Origin: Lacrimispora sphenoides JCM 1415
Lineage (GTDB): Bacteria > Bacillota > Clostridia > Lachnospirales > Lachnospiraceae
Direction of reading: 5' to 3'
Assembly: GCF_900105615.1 (NCBI RefSeq)
Contig: NZ_LT630003.1
Coordinates: 682,001 to 746,000, forward strand
DNA: 64,000 nt
The notes under the pieces are model-generated. The model saw nothing but the letters and a program-made list of their open reading frames with translations, had not been told where the DNA came from and made no database searches. The translations under genes were made by a program, and so were the position numbers. This document shows, piece after piece, positions 17,579-27,430 of the stretch. The first letter of the stretch is position 1; each line of letters opens with the position of its first letter.

Positions 17579-19033
17579 ATGAGTAATTCAACGAAAAACT
17601 CGGCAAGCAACCGGATTCATGCCTTGCTTGATGAGAACAGTTTTGTTGAAGTTGGCGGCTATGTTACCGCAAGGAACACAGACTTCAACATGACGGCAAA
17701 AGAAACTCCTGCTGACGGTGTTGTTACCGGATATGGTACCATTGAGGGGTGTCTTGTTTATGTATACAGCCAGGAGGCATCGGTTCTGGGTGGCTCAGTA
17801 GGTGAAATGCATGCAAGAAAGATTACAAAGCTCTACACCATGGCTATGAAGACCGGCGCACCGGTGATTGGTCTGGTTGACTGCGCGGGCTTAAGGCTTC
17901 AGGAAGCAACCGATTCTCTTAACGGACTTGGTGAAATTTATATGAGTCAGACTCTGGCCTCCGGAGTAATCCCTCAGATAACAGCAATATTCGGAACCTG
18001 TGGCGGCGGCATGGCCGTTTCTGCAGCAATGTCTGACTTTACCTTTATGGAAACAAAGGGCGGCAGATTATTTGTCAATTCCCCCAATGCCATTCAGGGA
18101 AATTATACAGAAAAATGCAACACTGCTTCCGCGGATTTCCAAAGCAGGGAAACCGGCATGGTGGATTTTGCGGGAGATGCGGATGACATTATAAATAATA
18201 TCAGAACTCTCATATCCATTCTTCCTGCCAACAGTGAAGATGACATGTCTTATGATGAGTGCAATGACGATTTAAACCGTATATGCTCCGATCTGGAAAA
18301 TTATGTTGGGGATACGGCGATTGCATTGGCTCAGATTTCCGATAATCAGTTCTTTATGGAGACCAGGAAGGAATATGCAGCTTCCATGGTAACCGGTTTT
18401 ATCCGTTTAAATGGCATGACAGTGGGCTGTGTTGCAAACAGAACGGAATCCTATAATGAAAGCGGCGTTAAGACTGGGGAATATGATGCTCTTTTAAGCG
18501 GGCAGGGTTGTGAAAAGGCTGCAAGATTTATTCATTTCTGTGATGCATTCAGTATTCCGGTACTTACCCTTGTAAATGTAAAAGGGTATGAAACAACCAA
18601 ATGCTCCGAGAAAAAGATTGCCAGGGCGGCTGCAGGGCTTACCTATGCCTTTGCCAATGCCACAGTCCCAAAGGTAACGGTTATTCTCGGTCAGGCCCTT
18701 GGAACCGCCTATCTGACCATGAACAGCAAGTCCATTGGAGCAGATATAGTTTATGCCTGGCCGTCGGCCTGTATCGGCATGATGGAACCGGCTGAAGCGG
18801 TAAAAATCATGTATGCGGATGAGATTGCAAAGGCTGAGGATGGAAAAGCATTAATCAGCGATCAGTCAGAAAGCTACAGGCAGCTTCAGTCCAGTGCCGT
18901 TTCTGCGGCAAAGAGAGGTTATGTTGATGATATCATAGATGCCAGCGAAACAAGAGCACGGGTCATAGCGGCATTTGAGATGCTGTTCACAAAGAGAGAG
19001 GATCGTCCGGCAAAAAAACATGGCACGATTTAG
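17579..19033 (+). CDS. 12S-type acyl-CoA carboxyltransferase subunit
   Basis: From the ATG at 17579 (GGAGG at 17566-17570) the protein has 484 residues and two crotonase-like halves with oxyanion-hole glycines (FGTCGGGMAVSAA; GQALGTAYLTM), as in the methylmalonyl-CoA decarboxylase alpha subunit, propionyl-CoA carboxylase beta or the 12S transcarboxylase subunit. It would take the carboxyl group from a CoA ester to the biotin carrier encoded two genes downstream. The operon also contains a 5S-type oxaloacetate subunit, so two donors may feed one carrier. It is slightly shorter than typical family members (about 510 residues). Confidence 0.85.
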   Translation: MSNSTKNSASNRIHALLDENSFVEVGGYVTARNTDFNMTAKETPADGVVTGYGTIEGCLVYVYSQEASVLGGSVGEMHARKITKLYTMAMKTGAPVIGLVDCAGLRLQEATDSLNGLGEIYMSQTLASGVIPQITAIFGTCGGGMAVSAAMSDFTFMETKGGRLFVNSPNAIQGNYTEKCNTASADFQSRETGMVDFAGDADDIINNIRTLISILPANSEDDMSYDECNDDLNRICSDLENYVGDTAIALAQISDNQFFMETRKEYAASMVTGFIRLNGMTVGCVANRTESYNESGVKTGEYDALLSGQGCEKAARFIHFCDAFSIPVLTLVNVKGYETTKCSEKKIARAAAGLTYAFANATVPKVTVILGQALGTAYLTMNSKSIGADIVYAWPSACIGMMEPAEAVKIMYADEIAKAEDGKALISDQSESYRQLQSSAVSAAKRGYVDDIIDASETRARVIAAFEMLFTKREDRPAKKHGTI

Positions 19034-19050
19034 AATGAGGTGACAGGTAT

Positions 19051-19821
19051 ATGAAACTGAATATGAAACGAGTAGCATTGGGACTTATTATGGCAGCCTG
19101 CCTCTTTTCATTATCTGCATGCAGCAAAGCCGATACCGCAGCCGAAGAAATCGATGTAAGGATCCAGACGCAGATGGAACAGCTTCCCGGTTCCTTCCTG
19201 GAGCTGTATACCGGTCTTGAGGACAGCCAGGTTCCTGAATTTAAGAAGAACATGCAGTCCCAGGATGAGTATGCTGCCCTGGCTGAAGGTGTGGATTCCT
19301 GGGAGAATATAAAGCGTGAGCTTGGTGCTCTGGTATCAATCGGCGATACGGTGAAGGTAGAGGCCATAGATCATGGATACAGTGCTACAATTAATGCAGT
19401 ATTTGAAAAGAGAAATATGGAATTTTCCATTACAACGGATTCAAAACTAACGAAGGTCACCAGTGTGGCATTTGTGCCGGAATATACATTAGGTGAACGG
19501 ATGGAAAAAGCCGTGTTCAATACCCTGATGGGAATGGGAACCGTCTTTATTGTGCTGATTTTCATCAGCTGGCTTATCGGCTGCTTCCAGTATATCGGAA
19601 AGCTTGAAGATAAGATAAACGGGAAGGCACAGGAGCCTGCTCCCGTACCCCTCCCCGAAGTTTCTGTCCCTGCGGCAGAAGAGAACGAAGAACTTGTGGA
19701 TGACTTAGAGCTGGTAGCAGTAATTACTGCGGCAATTGCGGCATCTGAAGGGAGCTCGCCAAGCGGCCTGGTGGTCCGCTCGATCAGACGGGCGCCATCT
19801 GGTAAATGGAAAAAAGCTTAA
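19051..19821 (+). CDS. OadG/MmdD-like accessory subunit with lipoprotein-type N-terminus
   Basis: A 256-residue protein in three parts. The N-terminus has a signal peptide ending in a lipobox-like LSAC; an extracytoplasmic region covers about 27-150; a membrane helix (about 162-185) precedes a cytoplasmic tail. The tail ends AVITAAIAASEG...SGLVVRSIRR, the block shared by OadG/MmdD subunits that hold the carboxyltransferase, carrier and pump together. The classical subunit is only about 80-120 residues, so the outside domain is an extension. GAGGTGA lies upstream of the ATG. Confidence 0.78.
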   Translation: MKLNMKRVALGLIMAACLFSLSACSKADTAAEEIDVRIQTQMEQLPGSFLELYTGLEDSQVPEFKKNMQSQDEYAALAEGVDSWENIKRELGALVSIGDTVKVEAIDHGYSATINAVFEKRNMEFSITTDSKLTKVTSVAFVPEYTLGERMEKAVFNTLMGMGTVFIVLIFISWLIGCFQYIGKLEDKINGKAQEPAPVPLPEVSVPAAEENEELVDDLELVAVITAAIAASEGSSPSGLVVRSIRRAPSGKWKKA

Positions 19822-19842
19822 TCAATCAGGAGGATTAACATC

Positions 19843-20271
19843 ATGAAAAACTATACAATTACAGTGAATGGGAATGTTTATGAAGTAACCGTAGAAGAAG
19901 GCTTAACCACAGGTGCACCGGCAGCAGCGAAGATGCCATCGGTACCTGCGCCTTCTGCACCAGCCGCACCAGCTCCCTCTGCACCGAAGGCAGCGCCTGC
20001 ACCGGCAGCACCTGCACCGGCTGCTCCTGTGAAGGCGGCAAACGTCGGCTCAGAAGGCAATCTAAAGGTAGCGGCTCCCATGCCAGGCAAGATCCTTGGA
20101 CTTAAGGTAAATCCGGGACAGGCAGTGAAACGTGGAGATGTGCTGGTTCTTCTTGAGGCGATGAAGATGGAGAACGAAATCGTAGCACCTTCCGATGGAA
20201 CCGTTGCCAGTGTTAATGTAGCGACCGGTGACTCAGTAGAAGCAGGAGCAACCTTGGCTACATTAAACTAG
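19843..20271 (+). CDS. Biotin carboxyl carrier protein of decarboxylase
   Basis: A 142-residue protein with a short N-terminal strand, an Ala/Pro linker (about 24-65) and a biotinyl domain with the EAMKMEN motif; Lys108 is the biotinylation site. It shuttles carboxyl groups between the carboxyltransferase(s) and the membrane pump. A ribosome site AGGAGG precedes the start. It is 21 bases after the OadG-like gene. Confidence 0.92.
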   Translation: MKNYTITVNGNVYEVTVEEGLTTGAPAAAKMPSVPAPSAPAAPAPSAPKAAPAPAAPAPAAPVKAANVGSEGNLKVAAPMPGKILGLKVNPGQAVKRGDVLVLLEAMKMENEIVAPSDGTVASVNVATGDSVEAGATLATLN

Positions 20272-20279
20272 TACGGAAG

Positions 20280-20309
20280 AATCCGCTGTAAAGATAAACA
20301 GAGCGGATT
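20280..20309 (+). other. Intercistronic hairpin before the pump gene
   Basis: Arms 20280-20287 and 20302-20309 (8 bases) pair perfectly, with no T run. Likely an mRNA stability or processing element. Confidence 0.55.
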
Positions 20310-20327
20310 TCATATGGAGGGATTAAC

Positions 20328-21476
20328 ATGGATTATATAAGTAATACATTTACAAATCTTCTTCAGCAGACCGCATTTTTTAACCTGACCGCAGGGAATA
20401 TGATCATGATTCTTGTAGCCTTTATATTTTTATATCTGGCTATCAGAAAAGGTTTTGAACCCCTGCTGCTGGTACCGATTTCCTTTGGTATGCTGTTGGT
20501 TAATATCTACCCGGATATTATGAAGGAGGCTGGACCAGATGGCTCCGGAGGTGGACTGCTGAATTATTTCTTTAAGCTGGATGAATGGGGCATCCTGCCA
20601 CCCCTGATTTTCATGGGTGTAGGTGCCATGACGGATTTTGGGCCTTTAATTGCCAATCCAAAGAGCTTTCTGTTAGGAGCGGCTGCCCAGTTCGGTATTT
20701 ATACCGCTTATTTTCTGGCTATTTTTATGGGCTTTAACGATAAGGCAGCAGCTGCCATCTCAATCATCGGTGGAGCCGACGGACCGACTTCCATATTCCT
20801 TGCAGGAAAATTGGGAATGACCTCCCTTATGGGCCCCATTGCGGTTGCGGCTTATTCCTATATGGCGCTGGTACCCATTATCCAGCCGCCGATCATGAAG
20901 CTTCTGACCACGGAAAAAGAGAGAAAGATCCGGATGGAACAGCTTCGTCCTGTATCAAGACTTGAGAGGATCTTATTTCCGATCATCGTAACAACGGTCG
21001 TATGTCTCATTCTTCCCACAACGGCTCCCCTGGTGGGCATGCTGATGTTAGGAAACTTATTTAAAGAATCCGGCGTGGTAAAGCAGTTAACAGAAACTGC
21101 AGGCAATGCCATGATGTATATCGTGGTCATCCTGTTAGGAACTTCTGTAGGTGCGACGACCAGCGCTGAAGCCTTCTTAAATATGAACACCATCAAGATC
21201 GTTATTTTAGGCCTGGTGGCATTTGCAGTAGGAACAGCCGCCGGCGTGCTGTTTGGAAAGCTGATGTGCAAGGTTTCCGGCGGTAAGGTGAATCCTCTTA
21301 TCGGTTCTGCAGGCGTATCTGCGGTTCCCATGTCAGCCCGCGTGTCCCAGAAGGTTGGCTCTGAGGCAGATCCTACCAATTTCCTTCTGATGCATGCCAT
21401 GGGACCAAACGTGGCAGGCGTTATCGGTACTGCAGTTGCGGCCGGTACATTTATGGCAATATTCGGAGTTAGGTAA
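20328..21476 (+). CDS. Na+-pumping decarboxylase beta subunit (OadB/MmdB type)
   Basis: A 382-residue polytopic membrane protein with about nine hydrophobic segments. The key [10 protein letters not shown] block, containing the aspartate essential for Na+ binding in OadB, and the later SAVPMSAR and [14 protein letters not shown] blocks are present. It decarboxylates carboxybiotin and exports Na+. TGGAGGG lies about 9 bases ahead of the ATG. Hairpins bracket the gene on both sides. Confidence 0.92.
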   Translation: MDYISNTFTNLLQQTAFFNLTAGNMIMILVAFIFLYLAIRKGFEPLLLVPISFGMLLVNIYPDIMKEAGPDGSGGGLLNYFFKLDEWGILPPLIFMGVGAMTDFGPLIANPKSFLLGAAAQFGIYTAYFLAIFMGFNDKAAAAISIIGGADGPTSIFLAGKLGMTSLMGPIAVAAYSYMALVPIIQPPIMKLLTTEKERKIRMEQLRPVSRLERILFPIIVTTVVCLILPTTAPLVGMLMLGNLFKESGVVKQLTETAGNAMMYIVVILLGTSVGATTSAEAFLNMNTIKIVILGLVAFAVGTAAGVLFGKLMCKVSGGKVNPLIGSAGVSAVPMSARVSQKVGSEADPTNFLLMHAMGPNVAGVIGTAVAAGTFMAIFGVR

Positions 21477-21485
21477 CTTTTCCCT

Positions 21486-21506
21486 GGAAAGGCGTTAAGC
21501 CTTTCC
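21486..21506 (+). other. Intercistronic hairpin after the pump gene
   Basis: Perfect 8-base arms 21486-21493 and 21499-21506 with a 5-base loop and no T run. Confidence 0.6.
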
Positions 21507-21543
21507 GGTAAACAGAAGAATGAACAAACCTGGAGGTAAGACA

Positions 21544-22956
21544 ATGGCAGAAATAGAGAAAAAGCCGGTTAAGATTGTAGAGACAGTCCTTCGTGACGCT
21601 CATCAGTCTTTGTTTGCTACAAGAATGACAACCGAGCAGATGCTTCCCATCATAGAGAAGATGGATCAGGTTGGCTATCATGCGGTAGAGTGCTGGGGCG
21701 GTGCAACCTTTGACGCATGCCTGCGTTTCTTAAAGGAAGATCCCTGGATGAGGCTTAGAAAATTAAGGGATGGGTTTAAGGACACAAAGCTGCAGATGCT
21801 GTTCCGGGGACAGAATATCCTGGGATACAACCATTATGCCGATGACGTGGTAGAGTATTTTGTCCAGAAATCTCTGGCTAACGGCATTGATATTATCCGC
21901 ATTTTTGACTGCTTTAACGATCTTCGCAACTTACAGACCGCAGTGACTGCCTGCAATAAAGAAAAAGGACATGCGCAGGTAGCTTTAAGCTATACCCTTG
22001 GGGAAGCCTATACCCTGGATTACTGGAAGGACATAGCAAAGAGGATCGAGGATATGGGTGCCGATTCCATCTGTATCAAGGACATGGCAGGTCTTTTAAC
22101 ACCCTACAAGGCGGATGAGCTGGTACGGGCATTAAAAGAATCCACAAAGCTTCCGATTGACTTACACACCCACTATACTTCCGGCGTTGCTTCCATGACC
22201 TATCTAAAGGCAGTTGAAGCAGGCTGTGATATCATCGATACCGCAATGTCTCCCCTTGCTCTTGGAACCAGCCAGCCGGCGACTGAGGTTATGGTTGAGA
22301 CCTTCCGCGATACGCCCTATGACACGGGCTACGATCAGAACCTGTTGGCAGAAATCTGTGCATACTTCCAGCCGATCAGAGAGGAAGCGTTAAAGAACGG
22401 ACGCTTAAATCCAAAGGTATTGGGCGTAGACATTAAGACCCTTCAGTATCAGGTACCTGGCGGCATGCTTTCTAACCTGGTGAGCCAGTTAAAGGAAGCC
22501 GGTCAGGAAGACAAATACATGGAAGTGCTGCAGGAGATTCCAAAGGTACGAAAAGACTTTGGAGAACCGCCTCTGGTTACCCCATCTTCCCAGATCGTCG
22601 GTACCCAGGCCGTTTTAAATGTTATTAGCGGTGAACGTTATAAAATGGTAACGAAAGAGACAAAGAAAATTTTTATGGGCGAATTCGGACAGACGGTTAA
22701 ACCATTTAATGAAGAAGTCCAGAAGAAGATCATCGGTGATGAGACGCCGATCACCTGCCGCCCGGCCGATTTGATTCCTCCTCAGCTTCCTCAGTTTGAG
22801 AAGGACTGCGCACAGTGGAAACAGCAGGATGAAGACGTACTTTCCTATGCCCTGTTCCCAACGGTTGCCAAGGAATTCTTCCAGTACCGGGCCGCACAGC
22901 AGACCGGCGTGGACTCTTCTCTGGCAGATAAAGAAAATAAGGCTTATCCGGTATAG
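21544..22956 (+). CDS. oadA: Oxaloacetate decarboxylase / transcarboxylase 5S-type carboxyltransferase
   Basis: From the ATG at 21544 (GGAGGT at 21533-21538) the protein has 470 residues: an HMGL-like TIM barrel with ETVLRDAHQSLFATRM at the start, the CIKDMAGLL lysine block and the LHTHYTSG metal-binding histidines, plus the conserved C-terminal PYC_OADA domain. The biotinyl domain found in classical OadA is absent; the separate carrier gene replaces it. It moves the carboxyl of oxaloacetate to biotin, releasing pyruvate, and so consumes the oxaloacetate made by citrate lyase. A strong terminator follows. Confidence 0.9.
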   Translation: MAEIEKKPVKIVETVLRDAHQSLFATRMTTEQMLPIIEKMDQVGYHAVECWGGATFDACLRFLKEDPWMRLRKLRDGFKDTKLQMLFRGQNILGYNHYADDVVEYFVQKSLANGIDIIRIFDCFNDLRNLQTAVTACNKEKGHAQVALSYTLGEAYTLDYWKDIAKRIEDMGADSICIKDMAGLLTPYKADELVRALKESTKLPIDLHTHYTSGVASMTYLKAVEAGCDIIDTAMSPLALGTSQPATEVMVETFRDTPYDTGYDQNLLAEICAYFQPIREEALKNGRLNPKVLGVDIKTLQYQVPGGMLSNLVSQLKEAGQEDKYMEVLQEIPKVRKDFGEPPLVTPSSQIVGTQAVLNVISGERYKMVTKETKKIFMGEFGQTVKPFNEEVQKKIIGDETPITCRPADLIPPQLPQFEKDCAQWKQQDEDVLSYALFPTVAKEFFQYRAAQQTGVDSSLADKENKAYPV

Positions 22957-22963
22957 CTTCATA

Positions 22964-23000
22964 AAAATGGTCTCCCAATTTTGGGAGACCATTTTTTCTT
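22964..23000 (+). terminator. Terminator of the decarboxylase operon
   Basis: A 15-base perfect stem (22964-22978 with 22981-22995) followed by a T run. Confidence 0.9.
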
Positions 23001-23113
23001 TATAGGAAAATGAAGAGGAGGAGCAAAGGAGCTGGGATACCGAAGACATTCTCTTATAAGTATAAAGATTTTCTTACAAATAATTCCATTTGTCTGAACT
23101 TTACCTGATTCAG

Positions 23114-23143
23114 TTGACACATGGTATCATTTGTCATTATAAT
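23114..23143 (+). promoter_or_regulatory. Promoter of the glucosaminidase gene
   Basis: TTGACA at 23114-23119 and TATAAT at 23138-23143 with an 18-base spacer; nearly consensus. The start codon is 68 bases downstream. Confidence 0.8.
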
Positions 23144-23211
23144 AAATAAATGTATAATTTACATGTAATTGGAAATTTATTAAATACAAGAGGACATATT
23201 GGGAGAAACAG

Positions 23212-25527
23212 ATGAAAAAGTATAAAAAAGCTCGTAAGATGGCCGTCATTCTGGCCAGCGTCCTGGTGATGGATTCTTACATGGGAGCGGTTTCGCCATA
23301 CATAAATGCTTATGCTTATACGGAAAAGGCAGCGACGGTCAATGCCACCACTTTAAATGTGAGAAGCGGCCCGGGGACGACCTATTCAGTTGTTACAAAA
23401 TTAACAAACGGGGCATCGGTTACGGTGATCGATGAGAAGAACGCATCGGATGGAGCGCTCTGGTATCAGATCCGTGTGTCCGGTTCCGGCGGCCAGACGG
23501 TTACCGGATATGTTTCCAAAAGCTATCTTAAGTTTCCCGCCTCTTATACCAATGATGCGGATTTTGAGTCCCGGCTTACGGCGGAAGGATTTCCGGAAAG
23601 CTATAAGACAAAGCTTCGTGCGCTGCATGCCCAGTATCCCAAGTGGGTATTCCGCGCCCAGCATACAAACCTGGACTGGAACACGGCTATTAAGGAAGAA
23701 AGCCAGGCAGGAAAAACTCTGGTCCACACTAACAGCCTGTCATCCTGGAAGTCCACAGTAGATGGCGCATATAACTGGGATACCAGCACATGGATCGGTT
23801 ATGACGGAAGCACCTGGGTCACCGCTTCTGAAGACATTGTAAGATATTATATGGACCCCAGGAATTTCCTTGATGAGACCAATGTCTTCCAGTTTATGAC
23901 CCATACATATGACAGCAATAAGCATACGGCAGAGGGATTAAAAACCATGGTAAAGGGTACGTTTCTATCCGGCGAATCTTCCGGCGGAAGCAGTAACTCT
24001 GGTAATACGGACAGTTCTTCCGGCGGCGGCACGGTCATAGGGCCAGGTGCGGCCATTGGGCCGGGAGCGGCTACTAACCCGGGGGCGGGATCGGAGTCCA
24101 ATTCCGATTCAGGAAAGGCCAGTCTGGAAGGGCCGCAAGCTTCCATAACGCCTAAAAACCTTCCTATCGTTATGGAATACGGACCGGGAGCCAGCCTTAC
24201 GGGGCCTTCCTCATCCGATACCAATTCCAATACCACTGGAACAGTTTCAGGCAGCAGCGCCTATGTGAATATGATCATGAATGCGGCTTCTCAGTCAGGG
24301 GTGAACCCTTATGTCCTTGCAGCTATGATCATTCAGGAGCAGGGATCTTCCGGTACAGGCAAAAGCATTTCAGGAACAGAATCCGGTTACCAAGGATATT
24401 ATAATTTTTTTAATATTGAAGCATATCAGTCAGGAACTATGACTGCGGTGCAAAGAGGTTTATGGTGGGCGTCCCAGTCCGGCAATTATGAAAGACCATG
24501 GAATTCTCCTGAAAAATCAATTTTAGGCGGAGCTTTCTATTATGGTAATAACTATGTAAAAGTTGGGCAGGATACATTTTATCTGAAGAAGTTTAACGTA
24601 CAGGGGTCTAATTTATATAAACACCAGTATATGACCAATGTACAGGGAGCTGCATCAGAGGGTGCTGTTTATTCAAAAGCTTATAACAGCGATATGAAAC
24701 AGACAGAGCTTGAGTTTAAGATACCAATTTATAACAACATGCCTGATAACGCCTGCAGCCAGCCTACCGGCGACGGCAATCCAAACAATAAGCTGTCCGG
24801 TTTGAGCGTGGAAGGATTTGTCATGACTCCCACCTTTAGCCGCGATACTCTTGCATACGATTTGATTGTGGATCCCGGAGTATCAAGCATCAATGTGAAT
24901 GCAACCGCCTTAAGTTCCTTGGCATCTGTCAAAGGGACAGGTACCATTGCGCTTTCAAGCGGCAATAATGATATCAAGGTGACGATTACGGCTCAAAATG
25001 GAAGTGTCAGGGAATACGTCCTTCATGTGGTGCGCCAGAACAACGGCCCGACTTATTCCTCAGGCGCTGGTACCGGAACAAGTTCCGGCTCCGGCGGCAA
25101 TTCTTCTTCCGGCCCTGGCAGCAACACAGGCCCAGGAGTATCAAATTCTTCCGGTACGGATCATGCAGGAACACCGGGAGGAAGCAATGTATCCATAGCT
25201 CCTGACGGTTCCACAGGCATTTCCGTTCAGACTTCCACGGGAGTCATAGCCCAGGGACCTGGAACTGACATCAAAGTGACGGAAGCCGCCACAAGCAGTC
25301 CCCAGCAGCCCCAGGCTCCGGCCGCCGGCCAGTCCTCCGCCTATGGAATAGGAGATATTAACGGGGATGGAAAAATAAACAGCCTTGATGTACTGAAGCT
25401 TCAGCGATACCTTCTGGGATTGGAAACCATACCTGAGCAGGGCAAGCTGGCAGCTGATTTAAATGGAGACGGCAAGGTGAATTCACAGGATCTTCTGCTT
25501 TTGCAGAAAAAAATCCTCGGACTTTAA
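23212..25527 (+). CDS. Secreted SH3b-glucosaminidase with C-terminal type I dockerin
   Basis: The 771-residue protein has a signal peptide (about 1-37), a bacterial SH3 domain (about 42-105, TTLNVRSGPG), an LytG-like glucosaminidase region split by a Gly/Ser/Pro linker (about 255-345) with a putative catalytic Glu in AAMIIQEQG, a cadherin-like beta-sandwich (about 525-610) and a C-terminal dockerin (about 710-771). The dockerin has two calcium loops, DINGDGKINSLD and DLNGDGKVNSQD. It would cut peptidoglycan glycan strands outside the cell and dock onto a cohesin. The next gene encodes a membrane-anchored cohesin-like protein, 24 bases downstream, so the pair is probably co-transcribed. Confidence 0.85.
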   Translation: MKKYKKARKMAVILASVLVMDSYMGAVSPYINAYAYTEKAATVNATTLNVRSGPGTTYSVVTKLTNGASVTVIDEKNASDGALWYQIRVSGSGGQTVTGYVSKSYLKFPASYTNDADFESRLTAEGFPESYKTKLRALHAQYPKWVFRAQHTNLDWNTAIKEESQAGKTLVHTNSLSSWKSTVDGAYNWDTSTWIGYDGSTWVTASEDIVRYYMDPRNFLDETNVFQFMTHTYDSNKHTAEGLKTMVKGTFLSGESSGGSSNSGNTDSSSGGGTVIGPGAAIGPGAATNPGAGSESNSDSGKASLEGPQASITPKNLPIVMEYGPGASLTGPSSSDTNSNTTGTVSGSSAYVNMIMNAASQSGVNPYVLAAMIIQEQGSSGTGKSISGTESGYQGYYNFFNIEAYQSGTMTAVQRGLWWASQSGNYERPWNSPEKSILGGAFYYGNNYVKVGQDTFYLKKFNVQGSNLYKHQYMTNVQGAASEGAVYSKAYNSDMKQTELEFKIPIYNNMPDNACSQPTGDGNPNNKLSGLSVEGFVMTPTFSRDTLAYDLIVDPGVSSINVNATALSSLASVKGTGTIALSSGNNDIKVTITAQNGSVREYVLHVVRQNNGPTYSSGAGTGTSSGSGGNSSSGPGSNTGPGVSNSSGTDHAGTPGGSNVSIAPDGSTGISVQTSTGVIAQGPGTDIKVTEAATSSPQQPQAPAAGQSSAYGIGDINGDGKINSLDVLKLQRYLLGLETIPEQGKLAADLNGDGKVNSQDLLLLQKKILGL

Positions 25528-25551
25528 AGTCCAACAGAAATAGGAGACAAT

Positions 25552-27399
25552 ATGAATAGGAAACTGAAAAAACTAACGGCCGGTCTGATGCTGGCCTGTG
25601 TGATTGCCATATCCTGTCCTGCCGGACGGCTGGTATCCTGGGCCGCAGATGCTAAGATCGCGTTTTCTGACCCATCGGTCATGGTGGGAAACGAAGTAAC
25701 AGTAAACATGAAAGTGACCAGTGACAGTGCCTTAGGTACGGCGGAGGTCATGCTGTCTTATGATCCGAATATTTTGGAGTTTGTAAGCGGAACCAATGCA
25801 AATGGCGGAGCAGGAGCTATTAAGGTCCTGGGAACCATGGATTCTGCCGATCAGAAAACTTTTAGCTTTACCTTAAAGTTTAAGGCTTTGCAGGCAGGAA
25901 ATACCCAGATCAACGTGACCTCCCAGGAAATCTATGATGTGGATTCCCAGACACTTTCTTTAAGCAAGCAGGGGAGTTCAACGGTCAAGGTAACATCTCC
26001 TGCCACATATTCAAAGGATGCAACGCTTAAATCATTAAAGATTTCCCCAGGGACCCTGACTCCGGCGTTTTCTGCGTCTGTAGAAAGCTATACGGCAGAG
26101 GTAGATGGAAACATAGCGGACCTGGTAGTAAATGCGGTGGCAGCCAATGCAGGCGCCCATGTAGCACTTCAGGGAGAAAAGGGCTTAAAGTCCGGTGCAA
26201 ACCAGGTGGTTATCAAGGTAACTGCAGAAGATGGGCAGACCGTTAAAAATTATACAATTCAGGTTAATAAAGCAGATGGGGGACAAACCGCCCCGACTAC
26301 AGGCGGAAATACAGAAACGTCTGAGGCCGAATTCGGCGAAGCAGTGGTGACCATTAACGGAACCGATTACAGCATTGCTTCATCCTTTGATGAATCAACG
26401 CTTCCGGAAGGCTTTGAGTCTGAGACCTATTCCTATAAAGGAACAGAAGTCATGGCTGGAAAAGGACTGGAAAAAGACCTGCTTCTGCTTTATTTAAAGG
26501 ATTCCGGAGGAAACGGCGGATTCTACATTTACAATGAAGGTTCAGATTCCTGGGCCCAGTTCGTTCAGGTTGAGACCGTAGCAAAGGCCATTGTCATCAT
26601 TCCTCTTGATAAGGATACGGTTGTGCCGGAAGGCTTCCATGAACGGCAGGCCGATATCGACGGCGCGCGAGTGACCGGCTGGGTAGAAAACTCAGAGGCT
26701 GAGCCTCAGTATTGCCTATTCTATGCAATGAACTGGAACGGAGAAAAACATTTCTACCGTTATGATATTTCAGAAAAGACCATTCAAAGATACTATGCTT
26801 CCGGAGTTTCCAATAGTAAGTATGTGGAAATGGCCAACACATATGATCAGCTGGCTAAGGATTACTACAGGCAGCTCTACCTTCTCATTGGAGTGAGCGT
26901 TGTTGCCCTTGGATTGCTTGTTGCAGTCATCGTCCTTGCAAGAAAAGGAAACGGATCCGGCAACGGCCGGCCCGGCAACGGCAGGTCTGGAAAAGGAAAA
27001 GAACAAGAACCGGAGGATAACCGATTGTGGGCAGAGCCGGAGGAAGAAATTCCAACAAGCAAGATCAAACGATACAGCAGGGAAGAGTTTGACAGACAAA
27101 ACTCCCAAACCGAACTGGATCCGGAATACCAGGAAGAAACCTTGGACGAGCCTCTTTATGCAGATGATGCAGAACAAGAAATCCGGGAAGAGGATGATTT
27201 CGAAGAGGATGATTTCATAGAAGAAACCAGTCTGGAAGATTTTGAACGGGATCTTAAATCTTCCGGTGAAGGGAATTCCGGGAAACCAAGGAAAAAGGGC
27301 GTTTCAATGCCTGCCCATAAGGAGCCGGATGACTTTTCGGAAACGGAAGAGCCAGATAAGGACGAAGACGACTTTGAGTATTTGGACTTAGATGATTAA
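25552..27399 (+). CDS. Membrane-anchored cohesin-domain protein
   Basis: The 615-residue protein has a signal peptide (1-31), an N-terminal cohesin-like domain (about 33-145, VGNEVTVNMKV...VMLSYDPNILEFVSG), a cadherin-like beta-sandwich (about 150-240), a further extracellular domain (about 255-430), a membrane helix (about 443-465) and a long acidic cytoplasmic tail. A topology with the cohesin outside fits docking of the dockerin enzyme encoded immediately upstream. Cohesin identity is by motif recognition; the match to carbohydrate-related cohesins is loose. Confidence 0.78.
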   Translation: MNRKLKKLTAGLMLACVIAISCPAGRLVSWAADAKIAFSDPSVMVGNEVTVNMKVTSDSALGTAEVMLSYDPNILEFVSGTNANGGAGAIKVLGTMDSADQKTFSFTLKFKALQAGNTQINVTSQEIYDVDSQTLSLSKQGSSTVKVTSPATYSKDATLKSLKISPGTLTPAFSASVESYTAEVDGNIADLVVNAVAANAGAHVALQGEKGLKSGANQVVIKVTAEDGQTVKNYTIQVNKADGGQTAPTTGGNTETSEAEFGEAVVTINGTDYSIASSFDESTLPEGFESETYSYKGTEVMAGKGLEKDLLLLYLKDSGGNGGFYIYNEGSDSWAQFVQVETVAKAIVIIPLDKDTVVPEGFHERQADIDGARVTGWVENSEAEPQYCLFYAMNWNGEKHFYRYDISEKTIQRYYASGVSNSKYVEMANTYDQLAKDYYRQLYLLIGVSVVALGLLVAVIVLARKGNGSGNGRPGNGRSGKGKEQEPEDNRLWAEPEEEIPTSKIKRYSREEFDRQNSQTELDPEYQEETLDEPLYADDAEQEIREEDDFEEDDFIEETSLEDFERDLKSSGEGNSGKPRKKGVSMPAHKEPDDFSETEEPDKDEDDFEYLDLDD

Positions 27400-27430
27400 A
27401 GTACTTTAAACAATTGAATTAACAATGACG

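Noticed and set aside
17579..19033. Gene as the beta subunit of a propionyl- or acetyl-CoA carboxylase
   Set aside because: No biotin carboxylase gene is in the operon; neighbours are a decarboxylase carrier and a Na+ pump.
23401..24236. Several open frames on the minus strand of the glucosaminidase gene
   Set aside because: They arise from codon bias (Gly/Ser/Pro-rich linkers) and show no start signals or recognisable protein.
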